In this document: positions 1-8,797 of the stretch, one piece after another
Position numbering within the stretch: position 1 is the stretch's first letter
How the letters are laid out: each line of letters starts with the position of its first letter
DNA from: Agromyces aurantiacus
Lineage (GTDB): Bacteria; Actinomycetota; Actinomycetes; Actinomycetales; Microbacteriaceae
Reading direction: 5' to 3'
DNA: 64,000 nt
Assembly: GCF_016907355.1 (NCBI RefSeq)
Contig: NZ_JAFBBW010000001.1
Location: 868,001-932,000, forward strand
Notes under the pieces: model-generated
What the model was told of the DNA's origin: nothing
The model's input: only the letters and a program-made list of their open reading frames with translations
Databases searched by the model: none
Translations under genes and position numbers: made by a program

Positions 1-1302
1 GGCGTGCAGCGCGCGCACGTCGAGCAGGCCGTCGTCGAGCGTGCGCCGCTGCAGCGGCGCGGGCAGGTCGCGGTCGTTGCGGCCGACGCCGACGAAGAGC
101 GTCCACACCTGCGCCCGCCGTCCGTCGACCACGACCGTGACGGGGTCGGAGCGGCGCAGCACCCGTTCCGCGGCGATGATCGCCGAGAGCCACTTGTTGC
201 CGAGCCGGTGCTGCAGGCGTTCGCGCTCGGCCACGAAGTCGGGGTAGACCCCGACCGACGCGACGTTCGTGACCGTGATCGGCTCGTGCTCGCCGAACGT
301 CAGCTCGGCGACATCCACCCGCACGCCCTCGCCGCGCTGCACCGCGTCGACCGCGGCGTCGACGGACGGCACGCCCGCGGTGCGCGCGAAGTGGTTGAAC
401 GTGCCCGCCGGCACGACCATCAGGGGCACGCCCGCGCGCCGCGCGTCGTCGGCGACGCACGCCACCGAGCCGTCGCCGCCGCAGACTCCGACGATGCGCG
501 GCGGCGTGGGCCGCGCGAGCGCCGCGCGCACGGCCTCGCCGGGGTCCTCGCCGGGCTCGAGCACGCGCAGCTCAGCCTTCGGCAGTCGCTCGGCGAGCAC
601 ATCCAGGGGGTCGGCGCGCACGACGCTCGTGCCCGCCGACCGGTTGACGACGACGAACACGCCGTCGCCGTCGGGCGAGGCGGGCAGTTCGCGGTCGGCA
701 CCCGGCGGCACCGGCGGCGGGGGCGGACCGGGACGCGGGCGGATGATCGCCGCGCCGGCGGCCGCGACGCCGACGCCCAGCGCGAGCCCGCCGACCACGT
801 CGGAGAGCCAGTGCGCGCCCGTGTGCAGTCGCGAGTACGCGACGCCCAGCGCGACCGGTGCGAGTGCGGCGCCGACCCGCGGCGACTCCAGCGCGACGCC
901 CGTCGTGAACGCGGCCGCGCTCGCCGAGTGCCCCGAGGGGAACGTGCGGCTCGACGGCTGCACGGGGAGCCGTCGCCCGATGGGCACGTCCTCGAGCGTG
1001 GGGCGGTCGCCCCCGAAGACGCGCTTGGCGATGAGGTTCGTCAGCGCGCTCGCGGCGACGAGCGACAGGATGCCGCGGGCCGCCGCGCGCGGACGGCCGA
1101 CGGCCGCGAGCACGCCCGCCGCGGTGAACCACAGCACGCCCTTGTCGGCGAAGCCGGTGAGCCGCGACCAGAACCGGTCGACGTGCGGATGGGTGTGGCG
1201 GGCGTTGATGCGGCGCGCGGCCGCGCCATCCGCTCGCTTCACCCACGCGGGCAGCAGGCGCGCACGCCGTGCCGCGACCCGCACGCCCGTGACCATGCCC
1301 AT
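1..1302 (-). CDS. PAP2 phosphatase / diacylglycerol kinase-like fusion protein (3' end outside window)
   Basis: 434 codons are visible and the C terminus is cut by the window edge. The N-terminal half is a type 2 phosphatidic acid phosphatase: K93 to R100-P101, PSGH at 122-125 and SRLHTGAHWLSD at 157-168 are the three family motifs, set in hydrophobic segments. After a proline-rich linker near residue 205 comes a diacylglycerol/sphingosine kinase catalytic domain with a GGDGS motif near 290, then the P-x-G-T-x-N-x-F-A-R block, and finally a YegS-like LDDGLLDV stretch just before the cut. The two activities are opposed on lipids (dephosphorylation and phosphorylation), and such fusions are known in actinobacteria. 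The ATG at 1302 was chosen; a second in-frame ATG lies at 1296. It is 57 bases after the response-regulator stop and may be read through from that operon. The substrate is unknown. Confidence 0.9.
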   Translation of the reverse strand, partial: MGMVTGVRVAARRARLLPAWVKRADGAAARRINARHTHPHVDRFWSRLTGFADKGVLWFTAAGVLAAVGRPRAAARGILSLVAASALTNLIAKRVFGGDRPTLEDVPIGRRLPVQPSSRTFPSGHSASAAAFTTGVALESPRVGAALAPVALGVAYSRLHTGAHWLSDVVGGLALGVGVAAAGAAIIRPRPGPPPPPVPPGADRELPASPDGDGVFVVVNRSAGTSVVRADPLDVLAERLPKAELRVLEPGEDPGEAVRAALARPTPPRIVGVCGGDGSVACVADDARRAGVPLMVVPAGTFNHFARTAGVPSVDAAVDAVQRGEGVRVDVAELTFGEHEPITVTNVASVGVYPDFVAERERLQHRLGNKWLSAIIAAERVLRRSDPVTVVVDGRRAQVWTLFVGVGRNDRDLPAPLQRRTLDDGLLDVRALHA

Positions 1303-1359
1303 CCGCCCAGCGTACGGCCCGCCGGCCCGGGCACGGGGCAGGCGGCGTGCGCCCGTCGG

Positions 1360-2025
1360 CTACTCGGAGCCCGGGCCGGCCAGGAGCCCGAACTCCATGG
1401 CCCGGGTCACCGCGCGCGTGCGGTCGTTCACCTCGAGCTTCTCGAAGACGTGGATGAGGTGCGTCTTCACGGTCGCCTCGCCGATGTGCAGCATCCGGGC
1501 GATCTCGGGGTTCGAGCGGCCGTGGGCCACGTGGCGCAGCACCTCGAGCTCGCGCGGCGACAGCGAGGGCGGCGTCGGCGCGGTCGCGTCGGCGCGCACG
1601 CGGCGCACGAGCTTCGCGGCGATCGACGGCGCGAGCACGGTCTCGCCCGCGACGACCGAGCGGATGCCCGCGAGGATCTCCTCCTGCGGCGCGGCCTTCA
1701 GCAGGTACCCGCTCGCGCCCGCCTCGATCGCGGCGAGGATGTGGTCGTCGGTCTCGTAGGTGGTGAGCACGAGCACGCGCGTGGGTCGGACTCCCGGGCC
1801 CGCTGCGGCGAGGATGCGCTCGGTCGCGGCCGCGCCGTCGAGCACGGGCATGCGCAGGTCCATGAGCACGAGGTCGGGTCGCAGCTCGGCCGCGAGGGCG
1901 ACGGCGTCGGCGCCGTCGACCGCCTCGCCCACCACCTGGATGCCCGGTTCGGCGTCGAGCAGCCCCACGATGCCCGCGCGCACGATCGGGTGGTCGTCGG
2001 CGACCAGCACGCGGATGGGGATCAT
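1360..2025 (-). CDS. NarL/LuxR-type response regulator
   Basis: This is a 221-residue two-domain regulator. The receiver domain (about 1-120) has the acidic pair D10-D11, phosphoacceptor D56 in LVLMDLRMP and a conserved lysine in YLLKA. The C-terminal LuxR-type helix-turn-helix (about 155-215) contains SPRELEVL and a recognition region ending in VKTHLIHVFEKL. Its ATG overlaps the stop of the kinase gene by four bases (ATGA at 2022-2025), so translation is coupled. Together with the kinase and the ABC exporter upstream it resembles LiaRS/DesKR-like systems that control a drug or envelope-stress exporter; the exporter operon is the likely target, by inference from position. Confidence 0.95.
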   Translation of the reverse strand: MIPIRVLVADDHPIVRAGIVGLLDAEPGIQVVGEAVDGADAVALAAELRPDLVLMDLRMPVLDGAAATERILAAAGPGVRPTRVLVLTTYETDDHILAAIEAGASGYLLKAAPQEEILAGIRSVVAGETVLAPSIAAKLVRRVRADATAPTPPSLSPRELEVLRHVAHGRSNPEIARMLHIGEATVKTHLIHVFEKLEVNDRTRAVTRAMEFGLLAGPGSE

Positions 2026-3227
2026 GCCTCCACTCCCGTCGTCGTGCCCGCCGCTTCGGCCGCGTCGTCCGCGCCCCCGGCGAGGGGGACGAGCACCCGC
2101 AGCACGGCGCCGCCCGCATCGCCCGGCCCGAACGCCACGCGCCCGCCGACGAGCGCGACCCGGTCCCGCATGCCGGCGAGGCCGAAGCCGCGGTCGCCGG
2201 CCACGCCCGGACCCGGACCGTCGCCGTCGTCGCGCACCTCGAGCACGACCTCGCCGTCGAGCCGCGCCACCTCGACCTCGGCCGTCGTGGCGCGCGCGTG
2301 CTTGCGCACGTTCGCGAGCGCCTCCTGCGCGCAGCGCAGCAGCACCACCTCGAGCTCGCGATCGAGTCCCGAGACGTCCGCTGTCACCGTGACGCGCACG
2401 CCCGTCTCGCGCTCGAACCCCGCCGAGAGGCGGCGCAGCGCCTCGGCGAGCCCCGTGTCGGGGTCGACGGGCGCGAGCGACGCCACGAGCCCGCGCGCCT
2501 CCGTGAGCGCATCGCGCGCCATCTGCTCCATGAGCTCGACGTCGTCGCCAGCGGATGCCGCGGCCTCGCCCTCGACCGGCGCGAGCCGCCGCGACGTGCG
2601 CTGGGCCACCATCACGAGCCCGGTCAGGCTCTGCGCGATCGTGTCGTGGATCTCGCGGGCGAGCCGTGCGCGCTCGTCGACGACGCCCGCGTCGCGGTGC
2701 ATCGCGGCGAGCTGCCCCTGGGCGGCCTGCAGGTCGGCCAGCAATCGCGCGCGCTCCTCGCCGTACTCGGCGATCCGGGTGATCCAGAGGCCCAGCGCGA
2801 TGCTGAACACGACGGAGAGGGTGGCCACGGCCGCGCCCGTGGCGAACCCCTCGAGGCCGAACCGCGCGGTGTAGCCGACGACGATGGCGATCGCGACGAG
2901 CACGTTGGCGACGATCGCGCTGCGCACCGACGGGGCGGTCGACCACACGAACGGGTACAGGAACGCCTGCATGATCGAGAACGTCGGATCGAAGGTCGTG
3001 CCGACCGCGAGCAGGACCGCGTAGGCGATGGAGATCGCCAGGTGCGGGCCGGCGGCGACCTCGGGCACGCACCGGCGGCCCCAGGCCAGGTGCACCAGCA
3101 GGAAGGTGCCGGCGACGATCCACGTGCCGACATCGCGCGGCCCGTAGGGCGGCTCGATGAGCGAGAGGGCGACGATCACGGCGGTGACCGTGATCGCCGC
3201 GGCATCCCACCACCGCACGTTCTGCAT
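2022..3227 (-). CDS. HisKA_3-type sensor histidine kinase
   Basis: 401 residues. The N-terminal 150 residues hold four to five membrane segments with very short loops, so sensing probably occurs within the membrane. A short coiled-coil-like linker follows, then the dimerisation and phosphotransfer helix with LAREIHDTIAQS and phosphoacceptor H194. The HATPase domain has the N box around N306 (QEALANVRKHA) and glycine-rich boxes at about 332-351. The architecture matches NarL-partnered kinases. The gene starts 21 bases after the permease stop and overlaps the response regulator by four bases, giving the operon order ATPase, permease, kinase, regulator. Confidence 0.95.
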   Translation of the reverse strand: MQNVRWWDAAAITVTAVIVALSLIEPPYGPRDVGTWIVAGTFLLVHLAWGRRCVPEVAAGPHLAISIAYAVLLAVGTTFDPTFSIMQAFLYPFVWSTAPSVRSAIVANVLVAIAIVVGYTARFGLEGFATGAAVATLSVVFSIALGLWITRIAEYGEERARLLADLQAAQGQLAAMHRDAGVVDERARLAREIHDTIAQSLTGLVMVAQRTSRRLAPVEGEAAASAGDDVELMEQMARDALTEARGLVASLAPVDPDTGLAEALRRLSAGFERETGVRVTVTADVSGLDRELEVVLLRCAQEALANVRKHARATTAEVEVARLDGEVVLEVRDDGDGPGPGVAGDRGFGLAGMRDRVALVGGRVAFGPGDAGGAVLRVLVPLAGGADDAAEAAGTTTGVEA

Positions 3228-3248
3228 GCCGTCAGACTCCCACAGTCC

Positions 3249-4145
3249 TCAGGCGTCGCGCCGGATCCAGCGGAACGTGAGCCGGCTGGCCACGAGGCCG
3301 ACGACGAGCCAGGCCGCGAGCGCGACGGCCACCCAGCCGAGGTCCCACGACTCGTGCTGCTCGAGCACGGCGAAGTCGTCGGGCAGGAATGCGGCGCGCA
3401 TGCCCTGCGCCATCCACTTGAGGGGGAAGAGGCTCGCGAGGTTCTGCATCCACTCCGGCAGCGCGCTGAACTGGAGGTACACGCCCGAGATGAACTGGAG
3501 CACGAGCATGATCGGCACGACCACGGCGCTCGCCGACTTGCCCGAGCGCGGCAGCGCCGAGAGCGCGATGCCGAGCAGGGCCGACGTGGTGATGCCGAGC
3601 ACGAACACCCACGCGAACGTCAGCCACGCCTCGGGCTCGGTCGGCAGCGCGATGCCGAAGACCGTGCCCGCCGCGAGCAGCAGCAGCGCGGCCTGCAGCG
3701 CGCCCGTCACGAACACCTGCCCGAGCTTGCCGATGAAGTAGGACACCGGCGAGAGCGGCGTTCCGCCGAGGCGCTTGAGCGTGCCGTCGGATCGCTCGGT
3801 CGCGATGTCGACCGCGAGGTTCTGCACGCCCGAGAGCAGCAGGCCCGCCGCGAGCATGCCGGGCAGGTAGTACGCGCCGACCGAGATCGCCTCGGCGTCG
3901 GGCCCCGGCTGGATCTCGCCGGCCGAGCTGAAGGCGGCCGTGAAGATGCCGAGCATGATGAGCGGGAACAGGAACGTGAAGAACACGGTGTCGGCCGAGC
4001 GGAAGTAGCCGCGCACCTCGTGGCCGATGCGCGCGGCGCCGACGGCCGGTCGGCCGGGCCGCTTGGCCGTGCCCCGCGGGCCCCCGCCGTCGACGGCCCG
4101 GATGTCGCGGCGCGAGCCGGCCGCGGTCGTCTCGATGGTGCTCAT
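3249..4145 (-). CDS. ABC-2 type transporter permease
   Basis: 298 residues with a polar N-terminal tail of about 40 residues and six predicted membrane spans, ending in a short charged tail. The ABC-2 pattern is visible: a first span near residue 55, the amphipathic NLAVDIATERSDGTLKRL loop, then paired hydrophobic spans. It forms the membrane channel for the ATPase encoded immediately upstream, and the two genes overlap by four bases (4142-4145). Such pairs export hydrophobic drugs, antibiotics or lipids. The substrate cannot be read from the sequence. The adjacent two-component system suggests induction by envelope stress or an antibiotic. Confidence 0.93.
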   Translation of the reverse strand: MSTIETTAAGSRRDIRAVDGGGPRGTAKRPGRPAVGAARIGHEVRGYFRSADTVFFTFLFPLIMLGIFTAAFSSAGEIQPGPDAEAISVGAYYLPGMLAAGLLLSGVQNLAVDIATERSDGTLKRLGGTPLSPVSYFIGKLGQVFVTGALQAALLLLAAGTVFGIALPTEPEAWLTFAWVFVLGITTSALLGIALSALPRSGKSASAVVVPIMLVLQFISGVYLQFSALPEWMQNLASLFPLKWMAQGMRAAFLPDDFAVLEQHESWDLGWVAVALAAWLVVGLVASRLTFRWIRRDA

Positions 4146-5041
4146 GCGAGCGCCCCCTCCTCGTCACGGGCGTCGGCCGCCGCCGCGCCCACCAGGTCCA
4201 GGTAGATGTCCTCGAGGCTCGGACGGATGACCTCGAGCCCCTCGGGCTCGCCGTCGAGCGATCGCGCGATCGAGGCCACGAGCTCGGCCGGCCGCTCGGC
4301 GCGCAGCTCGCGCGGCGTGCCGTCGGGGTCCCGCCAGCGCACGAGCGGCACGCGCGCCCCGGCGCCGCCGAGCTCGTCGATCGGCGCGACGTCGACGAGG
4401 CGCCCGCCGAGGATGACTCCGGCACGGTCGCCGAGCTGCGCCGCCTCGTCGAGGTAGTGCGTCGTGAGCAGGATCGTCGTGCCCTCGTCCTTGAGCGAGC
4501 GGATGAGCCGCCAGAACTCGCGGCGCGCCTCGGGGTCGAAGCCCGTGGTCGGCTCGTCGAGGAACAGCAGCTCGGGCCTGCCGATGATCCCCAGGGCGAC
4601 ATCCACACGGCGACGCTGCCCGCCGGAGAGCTTCGAGATGCGCGTGCGCGCCGTCGCCTCGAGGCCGACGGCGGCGATCACCTCGTCGACGTCACGCGGG
4701 TCGGGGTAGAGGCGCGCGAAATGGGCGAGCTGCTCGCGCACGGTGTACTGCCCGGGCTCGGTCGCCGACTGCAGCACGATGCCGAGCCGTGCCTTCCAGT
4801 CGAGCCCGCCACGCGCCGGATCCTCGCCGAGCACGCGGACCTCGCCCGCCGTGCGCAGGCGATAGCCCTCGAGGATCTCGATCGTGGTCGACTTGCCCGC
4901 CCCGTTCGGGCCGAGCAGCGCGAACGTCTCGCCGCGCGGGATGTCGAGGTCGATCCCGTCGACCGCGGTGGTGCCGCCGTAGTCCTTGCGGAGGCCGCGG
5001 ACGCGGATCGCGGGGCCCTCTTCGGAGGTGGTGTGGTCCAT
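4142..5041 (-). CDS. ABC-2 transporter ATP-binding protein
   Basis: 299 residues. Walker A GPNGAGKS lies at 44-51, the ABC signature LSGGQ at 138-142, Walker B LLFLDEP at 158-164 and the switch histidine at H195. A C-terminal extension of about 80 residues, typical of the DrrA/CcmA-like exporter subfamily, follows the nucleotide-binding domain. The ATG at 5041 is preceded by GGAGG at very short spacing, so the ribosome-binding arrangement is imperfect, but no better start is visible. It is the first gene of the four-gene exporter and two-component operon. Just upstream lies the inverted-repeat element at 5189-5279. Confidence 0.94.
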   Translation of the reverse strand: MDHTTSEEGPAIRVRGLRKDYGGTTAVDGIDLDIPRGETFALLGPNGAGKSTTIEILEGYRLRTAGEVRVLGEDPARGGLDWKARLGIVLQSATEPGQYTVREQLAHFARLYPDPRDVDEVIAAVGLEATARTRISKLSGGQRRRVDVALGIIGRPELLFLDEPTTGFDPEARREFWRLIRSLKDEGTTILLTTHYLDEAAQLGDRAGVILGGRLVDVAPIDELGGAGARVPLVRWRDPDGTPRELRAERPAELVASIARSLDGEPEGLEVIRPSLEDIYLDLVGAAAADARDEEGALA

Positions 5042-5188
5042 GCCTCCGAGCCTGCCGTGGCTGCGCGCCGGACGGCAGCCGTGGGCCGGTCGATCTTGCC
5101 CTCCACCGACCGGTGGATGCCCGGGCAGCCCCGCCGCACGCTCCCTGCTCCGCTTGTCCCGCGTCAGCGGCCGGACCCTGCACGCTTC

Positions 5189-5279
5189 GGTCCAGATCCG
5201 CGGATATACGATCCGCCGCGCCGACGAAGTCGTGCCGGCACCGGGGTGGCGGATCGTATATCCGCAGGAATGGACGCCG
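5189..5279. repeat. Intergenic inverted-repeat element, copy 1
   Basis: Perfect 18-bp arms at 5200-5217 (GCGGATATACGATCCGCC) and 5248-5265 flank a 30-base spacer. A second copy at 43819-43909 has the same arm length, the same spacer length, a similar spacer sequence and a shared right flank containing GGACGCCG. Both copies lie downstream of a minus-strand gene and upstream of the next minus-strand gene. No poly-T follows, so it is not a classical terminator, and no transposase is nearby. The gap of 301 bases (5042-5342) contains this element and nothing else recognised. The family is not one I can name. Confidence 0.8.
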
Positions 5280-5342
5280 GCGGCCGGCGCGGGCGGGCGG
5301 GGCGGGGCGGGGGCGGCGCGGCGGCGGGCGGCGGCGCCGCGA

Positions 5343-6686
5343 TCAGTCGGCGGGGTGGGTGGGCCCGAGCTCGGCGAGGCGGCGCTCGAGGAAGCGGCGC
5401 TCGGGCGCGGTGGGCGCCAGGGCGATCGCGTCGCGGTAGCGCGCGGCCGCGGCATCCGCCTCGCCCAGGCGGCGGAGCAGGTCGGCCTGCGCGGCGGGCA
5501 GCAGGTGGTAGCCCTCGAGGCGTCCGGATGCCTCGAGCAGCGCGAGATCGTCGAGCCCGTGCCGCGCACCGAACGCGAGGCCGCGCGCGATCGCGCGGTT
5601 GAGGGCGACGAACGGCGAGTCGGCGAGCATCGCGAGCGCGTCGTAGCGGGCGGCGATCGCGGCCCAGTCGGTCTCGTCGGCCGAGCGCGCGACGGCGTGC
5701 GCCGCCTGGATCTCGGCCTGCAGGCGGTACGGCCCGGGCGGTGCATCCCCGGCGCCTGCGGTGCCCCCGTCGAGCAGCGCGAGCCCCTCGGCGATCTCCG
5801 CGGCGTCCCAGCGCGAGCGGTCCTGCTCGGGCAGCGGCACGAGGTCGCCGGCGGCGTCGACGCGGGCCGCCGAGCGCGCGTGCTGCAGCAGCATCATCGC
5901 GAGGAGCGCGCGCGCCTCGTCGGCATCGGGGAGCAGCGCCACCACGAGCCGGGTGAGCCGGATCGCCTCGGCCGCGAGGTCGAGCCGCTGCAGCGCGTCG
6001 CCGTGCGAGGCGAGGTACCCCTCGTTCGCGATGAGGTAGAGCACGGCGAGCACGCCGTCGAGCCGCTCGGGCAGCAGGTCGGGCGTGGGCACCCGGTACG
6101 GGATGGCCGCGTTCCGGATCTTGCGCTTCGCGCGCGAGATGCGCTGCCCCATGGTGGGCTCGGGCACGAGGAACGCGCGCGCGATCTCGCCGGTCTCCAG
6201 GCCTCCGACGGTGCGCAGCGTGAGCGCGACGCGCGATTCCATCGGCAGCGCGGGGTGCGCGCACGTGAAGACGAGGCGCAGCCGGTCGTCCCACTCGGGC
6301 GACGGCTCGGCCACGACGTCCGCCGGGTCGGGCGGCCCGTCGCCGTGCCCCTCGAGCTCCTGCATCGCCATCCACTCCAGGACCTTGCCGCGTTCGACGC
6401 CGCGCCGGCGAAGCCGGTCGAGCGCGAGGTTCCGCGCGGCGGTCGTGAGCCACGCGCCGGGGGTGCGCGGCACGCCGTCGCGGGGCCACGCCTGCGCGGC
6501 CCGTTCGAAGGCGCCCGCGGCGGCCTCCTCCGCGACATCCCAGTCGCCGGTGACGCGGATGAGCGTCGCGACGACGCGCGCCCACTCGGAGCGGTACGCG
6601 TCGCGCAGGGCGGCCGAGACGCCGGGCGCGAGCGGGGCGGGCCCGCCGGCGCCCGGCGCCTCGTCCGAACCGGGTGCGTCGGTCAG
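5343..6686 (-). CDS. ECF42-type RNA polymerase sigma factor with C-terminal extension
   Basis: About 447 residues, much longer than a usual ECF sigma factor of some 200. Region 2 is visible in GDWDVAEEAAAGAFERAAQAW, region 4 in the LETGEIARAF and TMGQRISRAKRKIR stretch. A helical TPR-like C-terminal half (about 190-447) contains the hallmark YLIANEGY stretch of the DUF6596 region. ECF42 factors are known for this extension and for linkage to DGPF proteins, which is exactly the upstream neighbour. No ATG, GTG or TTG lies in frame near the expected start. The likeliest start is CTG at 6686, which overlaps the upstream stop as CTGA, with GGGG about seven bases before it. Initiation is therefore probably coupled, and the start is uncertain. 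Confidence 0.85.
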   Translation of the reverse strand: MTDAPGSDEAPGAGGPAPLAPGVSAALRDAYRSEWARVVATLIRVTGDWDVAEEAAAGAFERAAQAWPRDGVPRTPGAWLTTAARNLALDRLRRRGVERGKVLEWMAMQELEGHGDGPPDPADVVAEPSPEWDDRLRLVFTCAHPALPMESRVALTLRTVGGLETGEIARAFLVPEPTMGQRISRAKRKIRNAAIPYRVPTPDLLPERLDGVLAVLYLIANEGYLASHGDALQRLDLAAEAIRLTRLVVALLPDADEARALLAMMLLQHARSAARVDAAGDLVPLPEQDRSRWDAAEIAEGLALLDGGTAGAGDAPPGPYRLQAEIQAAHAVARSADETDWAAIAARYDALAMLADSPFVALNRAIARGLAFGARHGLDDLALLEASGRLEGYHLLPAAQADLLRRLGEADAAAARYRDAIALAPTAPERRFLERRLAELGPTHPAD

Positions 6687-7519
6687 AGCGCGGCCCCGGC
6701 GAGCGCCTCGGCGGCGGGCGGCTCGAGGCGACGGAACCGGTCGGCCCCCTCGCGCGCCTCCCGCACGAGGGGGTCCTCGTGCACGTCGAACGGCCAGAGC
6801 GGGCGCAGCTCGATCGCCCCGCCCCGGGCCATCGGATGCTTCGCCGCGACCTCGATCGCCTCGGCCAGGTCGCGCACCTCGATGAGGTCGAAGCCGGCCA
6901 CCCACTCCTTGGCCTCGGCGAACCCGCCGTCGGTCACGAGCACCTCGCCGTGGCGGCGCTGGACGAACGTGGCGTCGGCCGGCGGGCGGAGCACCTCGCC
7001 GAACTGCCGCACGCCGCGGCCGTCCATCTCGCGCACCCACGCCTCGGGGTCGTCGTCCTCGGGCGTGCTGCCATCGACGGCGCCGCGCTCGCCGCCCGGT
7101 TCGGCGACGACGAGCATGAGGTAGCGGCTCCCGGCCGCGGAACGGTCGGCGAAGCCCGCGGGAACGACGCGCGAGCCCGGCTCGGCGTCGGGCCAGCGGA
7201 CGAACGGGCGGATCTCGACCCGCCCGAATGAGGCGACCGGATGCTTCGACGCGACCTCGATCGCCTCGTCGAGGTCGCTCGCCTCGATCACGTCGAAGCC
7301 GCCGATCGACTCCTTCGACTCGGTGAACGGGCCGTCGACCACGAGCACCTCGCCGCCGCGCACGCGGACGGTCGTGGCATCCTGCTCGGGCCGCAGCCGC
7401 TCGCCGTACTCGGACACCCCGCGGGCCTCGACCTCGTCGACCCATTCGCCGACGTTGTCCTGCTCGGGCACGTACGGCAGGGCATCGGCGCCCTCGGCGT
7501 AGAACAGTGCGTACTCCAT
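6683..7519 (-). CDS. Tandem YCII/DGPF-domain protein
   Basis: 278 residues made of two YCII-related (DGPF) domains. The first carries VDGPFTESKESIGGF near residue 60. The second carries the variant TDGGFAEAKEWVAGF near residue 195. Each domain is about 115 residues, and the family usually has one domain per protein, so this is a gene-internal duplication or fusion. DGPF proteins accompany ECF42 sigma factors; their biochemical role is unclear. The ATG at 7519 is preceded by GAGAGGAT. The stop overlaps the presumed sigma start, and a promoter matching the recalled ECF42 signature lies directly upstream, suggesting autoregulation. Confidence 0.9.
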   Translation of the reverse strand: MEYALFYAEGADALPYVPEQDNVGEWVDEVEARGVSEYGERLRPEQDATTVRVRGGEVLVVDGPFTESKESIGGFDVIEASDLDEAIEVASKHPVASFGRVEIRPFVRWPDAEPGSRVVPAGFADRSAAGSRYLMLVVAEPGGERGAVDGSTPEDDDPEAWVREMDGRGVRQFGEVLRPPADATFVQRRHGEVLVTDGGFAEAKEWVAGFDLIEVRDLAEAIEVAAKHPMARGGAIELRPLWPFDVHEDPLVREAREGADRFRRLEPPAAEALAGAAL

Positions 7520-7556
7520 GGCGGAATCCTCTCTCTCGGTCACGCTACGCAGGTAC

Positions 7557-7583
7557 GACGAACGAGGGAACCCGGTTTCGACA
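7557..7583 (-). promoter_or_regulatory. Candidate ECF42-dependent promoter
   Basis: On the minus strand TGTCGA (7583-7578) is followed after exactly 17 bases by CGTC (7560-7557), about 38 bases before the DGPF-protein ATG. From memory, the published ECF42 promoter signature is TGTCGA in the -35 region and CGA/TC in the -10 region; the match to both elements makes autoregulation of the sigma operon likely. It has not been tested here beyond inspection. Confidence 0.6.
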
Positions 7584-7599
7584 CCGATCCCGGAATGCC

Positions 7600-8604
7600 T
7601 CAGGCGCCGACGAGGAGGTGCGGGTGCTGCGCCTCGACCACGTTCGGGTGGGCCCGCAGGCGGCTCTTCAGCCAGTTCTCGCCGAAGACCGCGTGCAGCG
7701 GGTTCGCGGGGTCCTCGGTGACGCCGCGGGCCTCGGCCGCGAGCGCCGGCGGCAGCTCGATGGTCGGGATGGTCGCGTCGAGCGACGGCCCGTGGAAGTA
7801 GGGGATCGAGATGCGCTCGGTGCCCGGCGCGGGCGAGACCACGCGGTGCAGCGTGGCCTTGAGGTAGCCGCCCGTCGCGATCTCGAGCAGCTCGCCGATG
7901 TTCACGACGAACGCGCCGGCGGGCGGGGTCACGTCGATCCACTCGCCGTCCTTCTCGACCTGCAGGCCCGCCTTGCCCTCCTCGACCGAGAGCAGCGTGA
8001 GCACCCCGAGGTCCTTGTGGGCTCCGACGCCCTGCGCGGGCTGCTCGGCCTCGACGCCGGGGTACCGGGCGATCTTCATGTACGGCGAGGGCGTGGCGAA
8101 CGCCGCGTCGAAGGCGTCGGATGACGCGCCGAGCGCCTCGGCCCAGGCGCGCAGCAGCCGCGTGGCGACCTCGTCGAGGCGGGCGATCCACTCCTCGGCG
8201 ACCTCGCGCAGCTCGGGCAGCGCGGCGGGCCAGAGGTTCGGGCCCTGCAGGATCCAGTAGTCGGGCGTGTCGGCGGTCATCGCCACCGCCGGGCGCTCGG
8301 CGCCGAGGTCGATCTGCTCGCGGATGTCGACGCGGCCGAGGGTGCGCTCGCCGCCCATGCGCGTGTAGCCGCGGAAGTGCGGGCTCGTCACGTTCTCGAT
8401 CGCGAGCTTGTGCGATTCGGGCAGCGCGAAGAACGCGCGCGCGACGTCGTAGGCACGGTCGATGAGCTCGGCGGGCACGCCGTGGCCGATGAGCGAGAAG
8501 AAGCCCACCTCGTGGGTCGCGCGACGCAGGTCGTCGCGGAAGCGCGCCTGCTGCTCGGGCGTGCCGTTGAGGAGGGAGAGGTCGAGGACGGGGATGCCGG
8601 ACAT
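7600..8604 (-). CDS. Isopenicillin N synthase-like 2-oxoglutarate/Fe(II) oxygenase
   Basis: 334 residues. The non-haem iron triad is H196 and D198 (GAHKDLG) with H253 (TLHRVV), and R264-x-S266 is the co-substrate carboxylate clamp. The N-terminal DIOX_N-like domain begins with IPVLDLSLL. This family oxidises diverse small molecules; the substrate here cannot be assigned. The ATG at 8604 has a good ribosome-binding site (GAAAGGACC). About 215 bases upstream, on the same strand, is an 11-codon cysteine-rich ORF followed by a hairpin, so expression may respond to cysteine or sulfur supply. That would fit a role in sulfur-compound oxidation, but this is inference. Confidence 0.9.
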   Translation of the reverse strand: MSGIPVLDLSLLNGTPEQQARFRDDLRRATHEVGFFSLIGHGVPAELIDRAYDVARAFFALPESHKLAIENVTSPHFRGYTRMGGERTLGRVDIREQIDLGAERPAVAMTADTPDYWILQGPNLWPAALPELREVAEEWIARLDEVATRLLRAWAEALGASSDAFDAAFATPSPYMKIARYPGVEAEQPAQGVGAHKDLGVLTLLSVEEGKAGLQVEKDGEWIDVTPPAGAFVVNIGELLEIATGGYLKATLHRVVSPAPGTERISIPYFHGPSLDATIPTIELPPALAAEARGVTEDPANPLHAVFGENWLKSRLRAHPNVVEAQHPHLLVGA

Positions 8605-8797
8605 GTGCTGGTCCTTTCGAGGTGCCGGGATGGTGCGCCGACGGTGAGGCGGCCCCGGCATCCTTCGACGTCGGCTGCGTGACATCCGGTTCGAGACGTG
8701 TGCCTCGAGAGCGGATGCCGCGGAGCTGACGCGGACGCGTCGGATGCGGCGTGAGCACGGGGGCTGCGGTCGGCGGCGCGGAGGAATCGCGCCCTGG

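Noticed and set aside
4..2874. Very long plus-strand open frame over the response-regulator and kinase genes
   Set aside because: It is an antisense shadow. The encoded product is Arg/Ala/His-rich low complexity without domains, while the minus strand encodes complete, overlapping two-component genes.
5189..5279. Insertion-sequence ends or a minimal transposon
   Set aside because: Arms enclose only 30 bases, no target-site duplication was identified, and no transposase exists in the window. A non-autonomous repeat remains possible.
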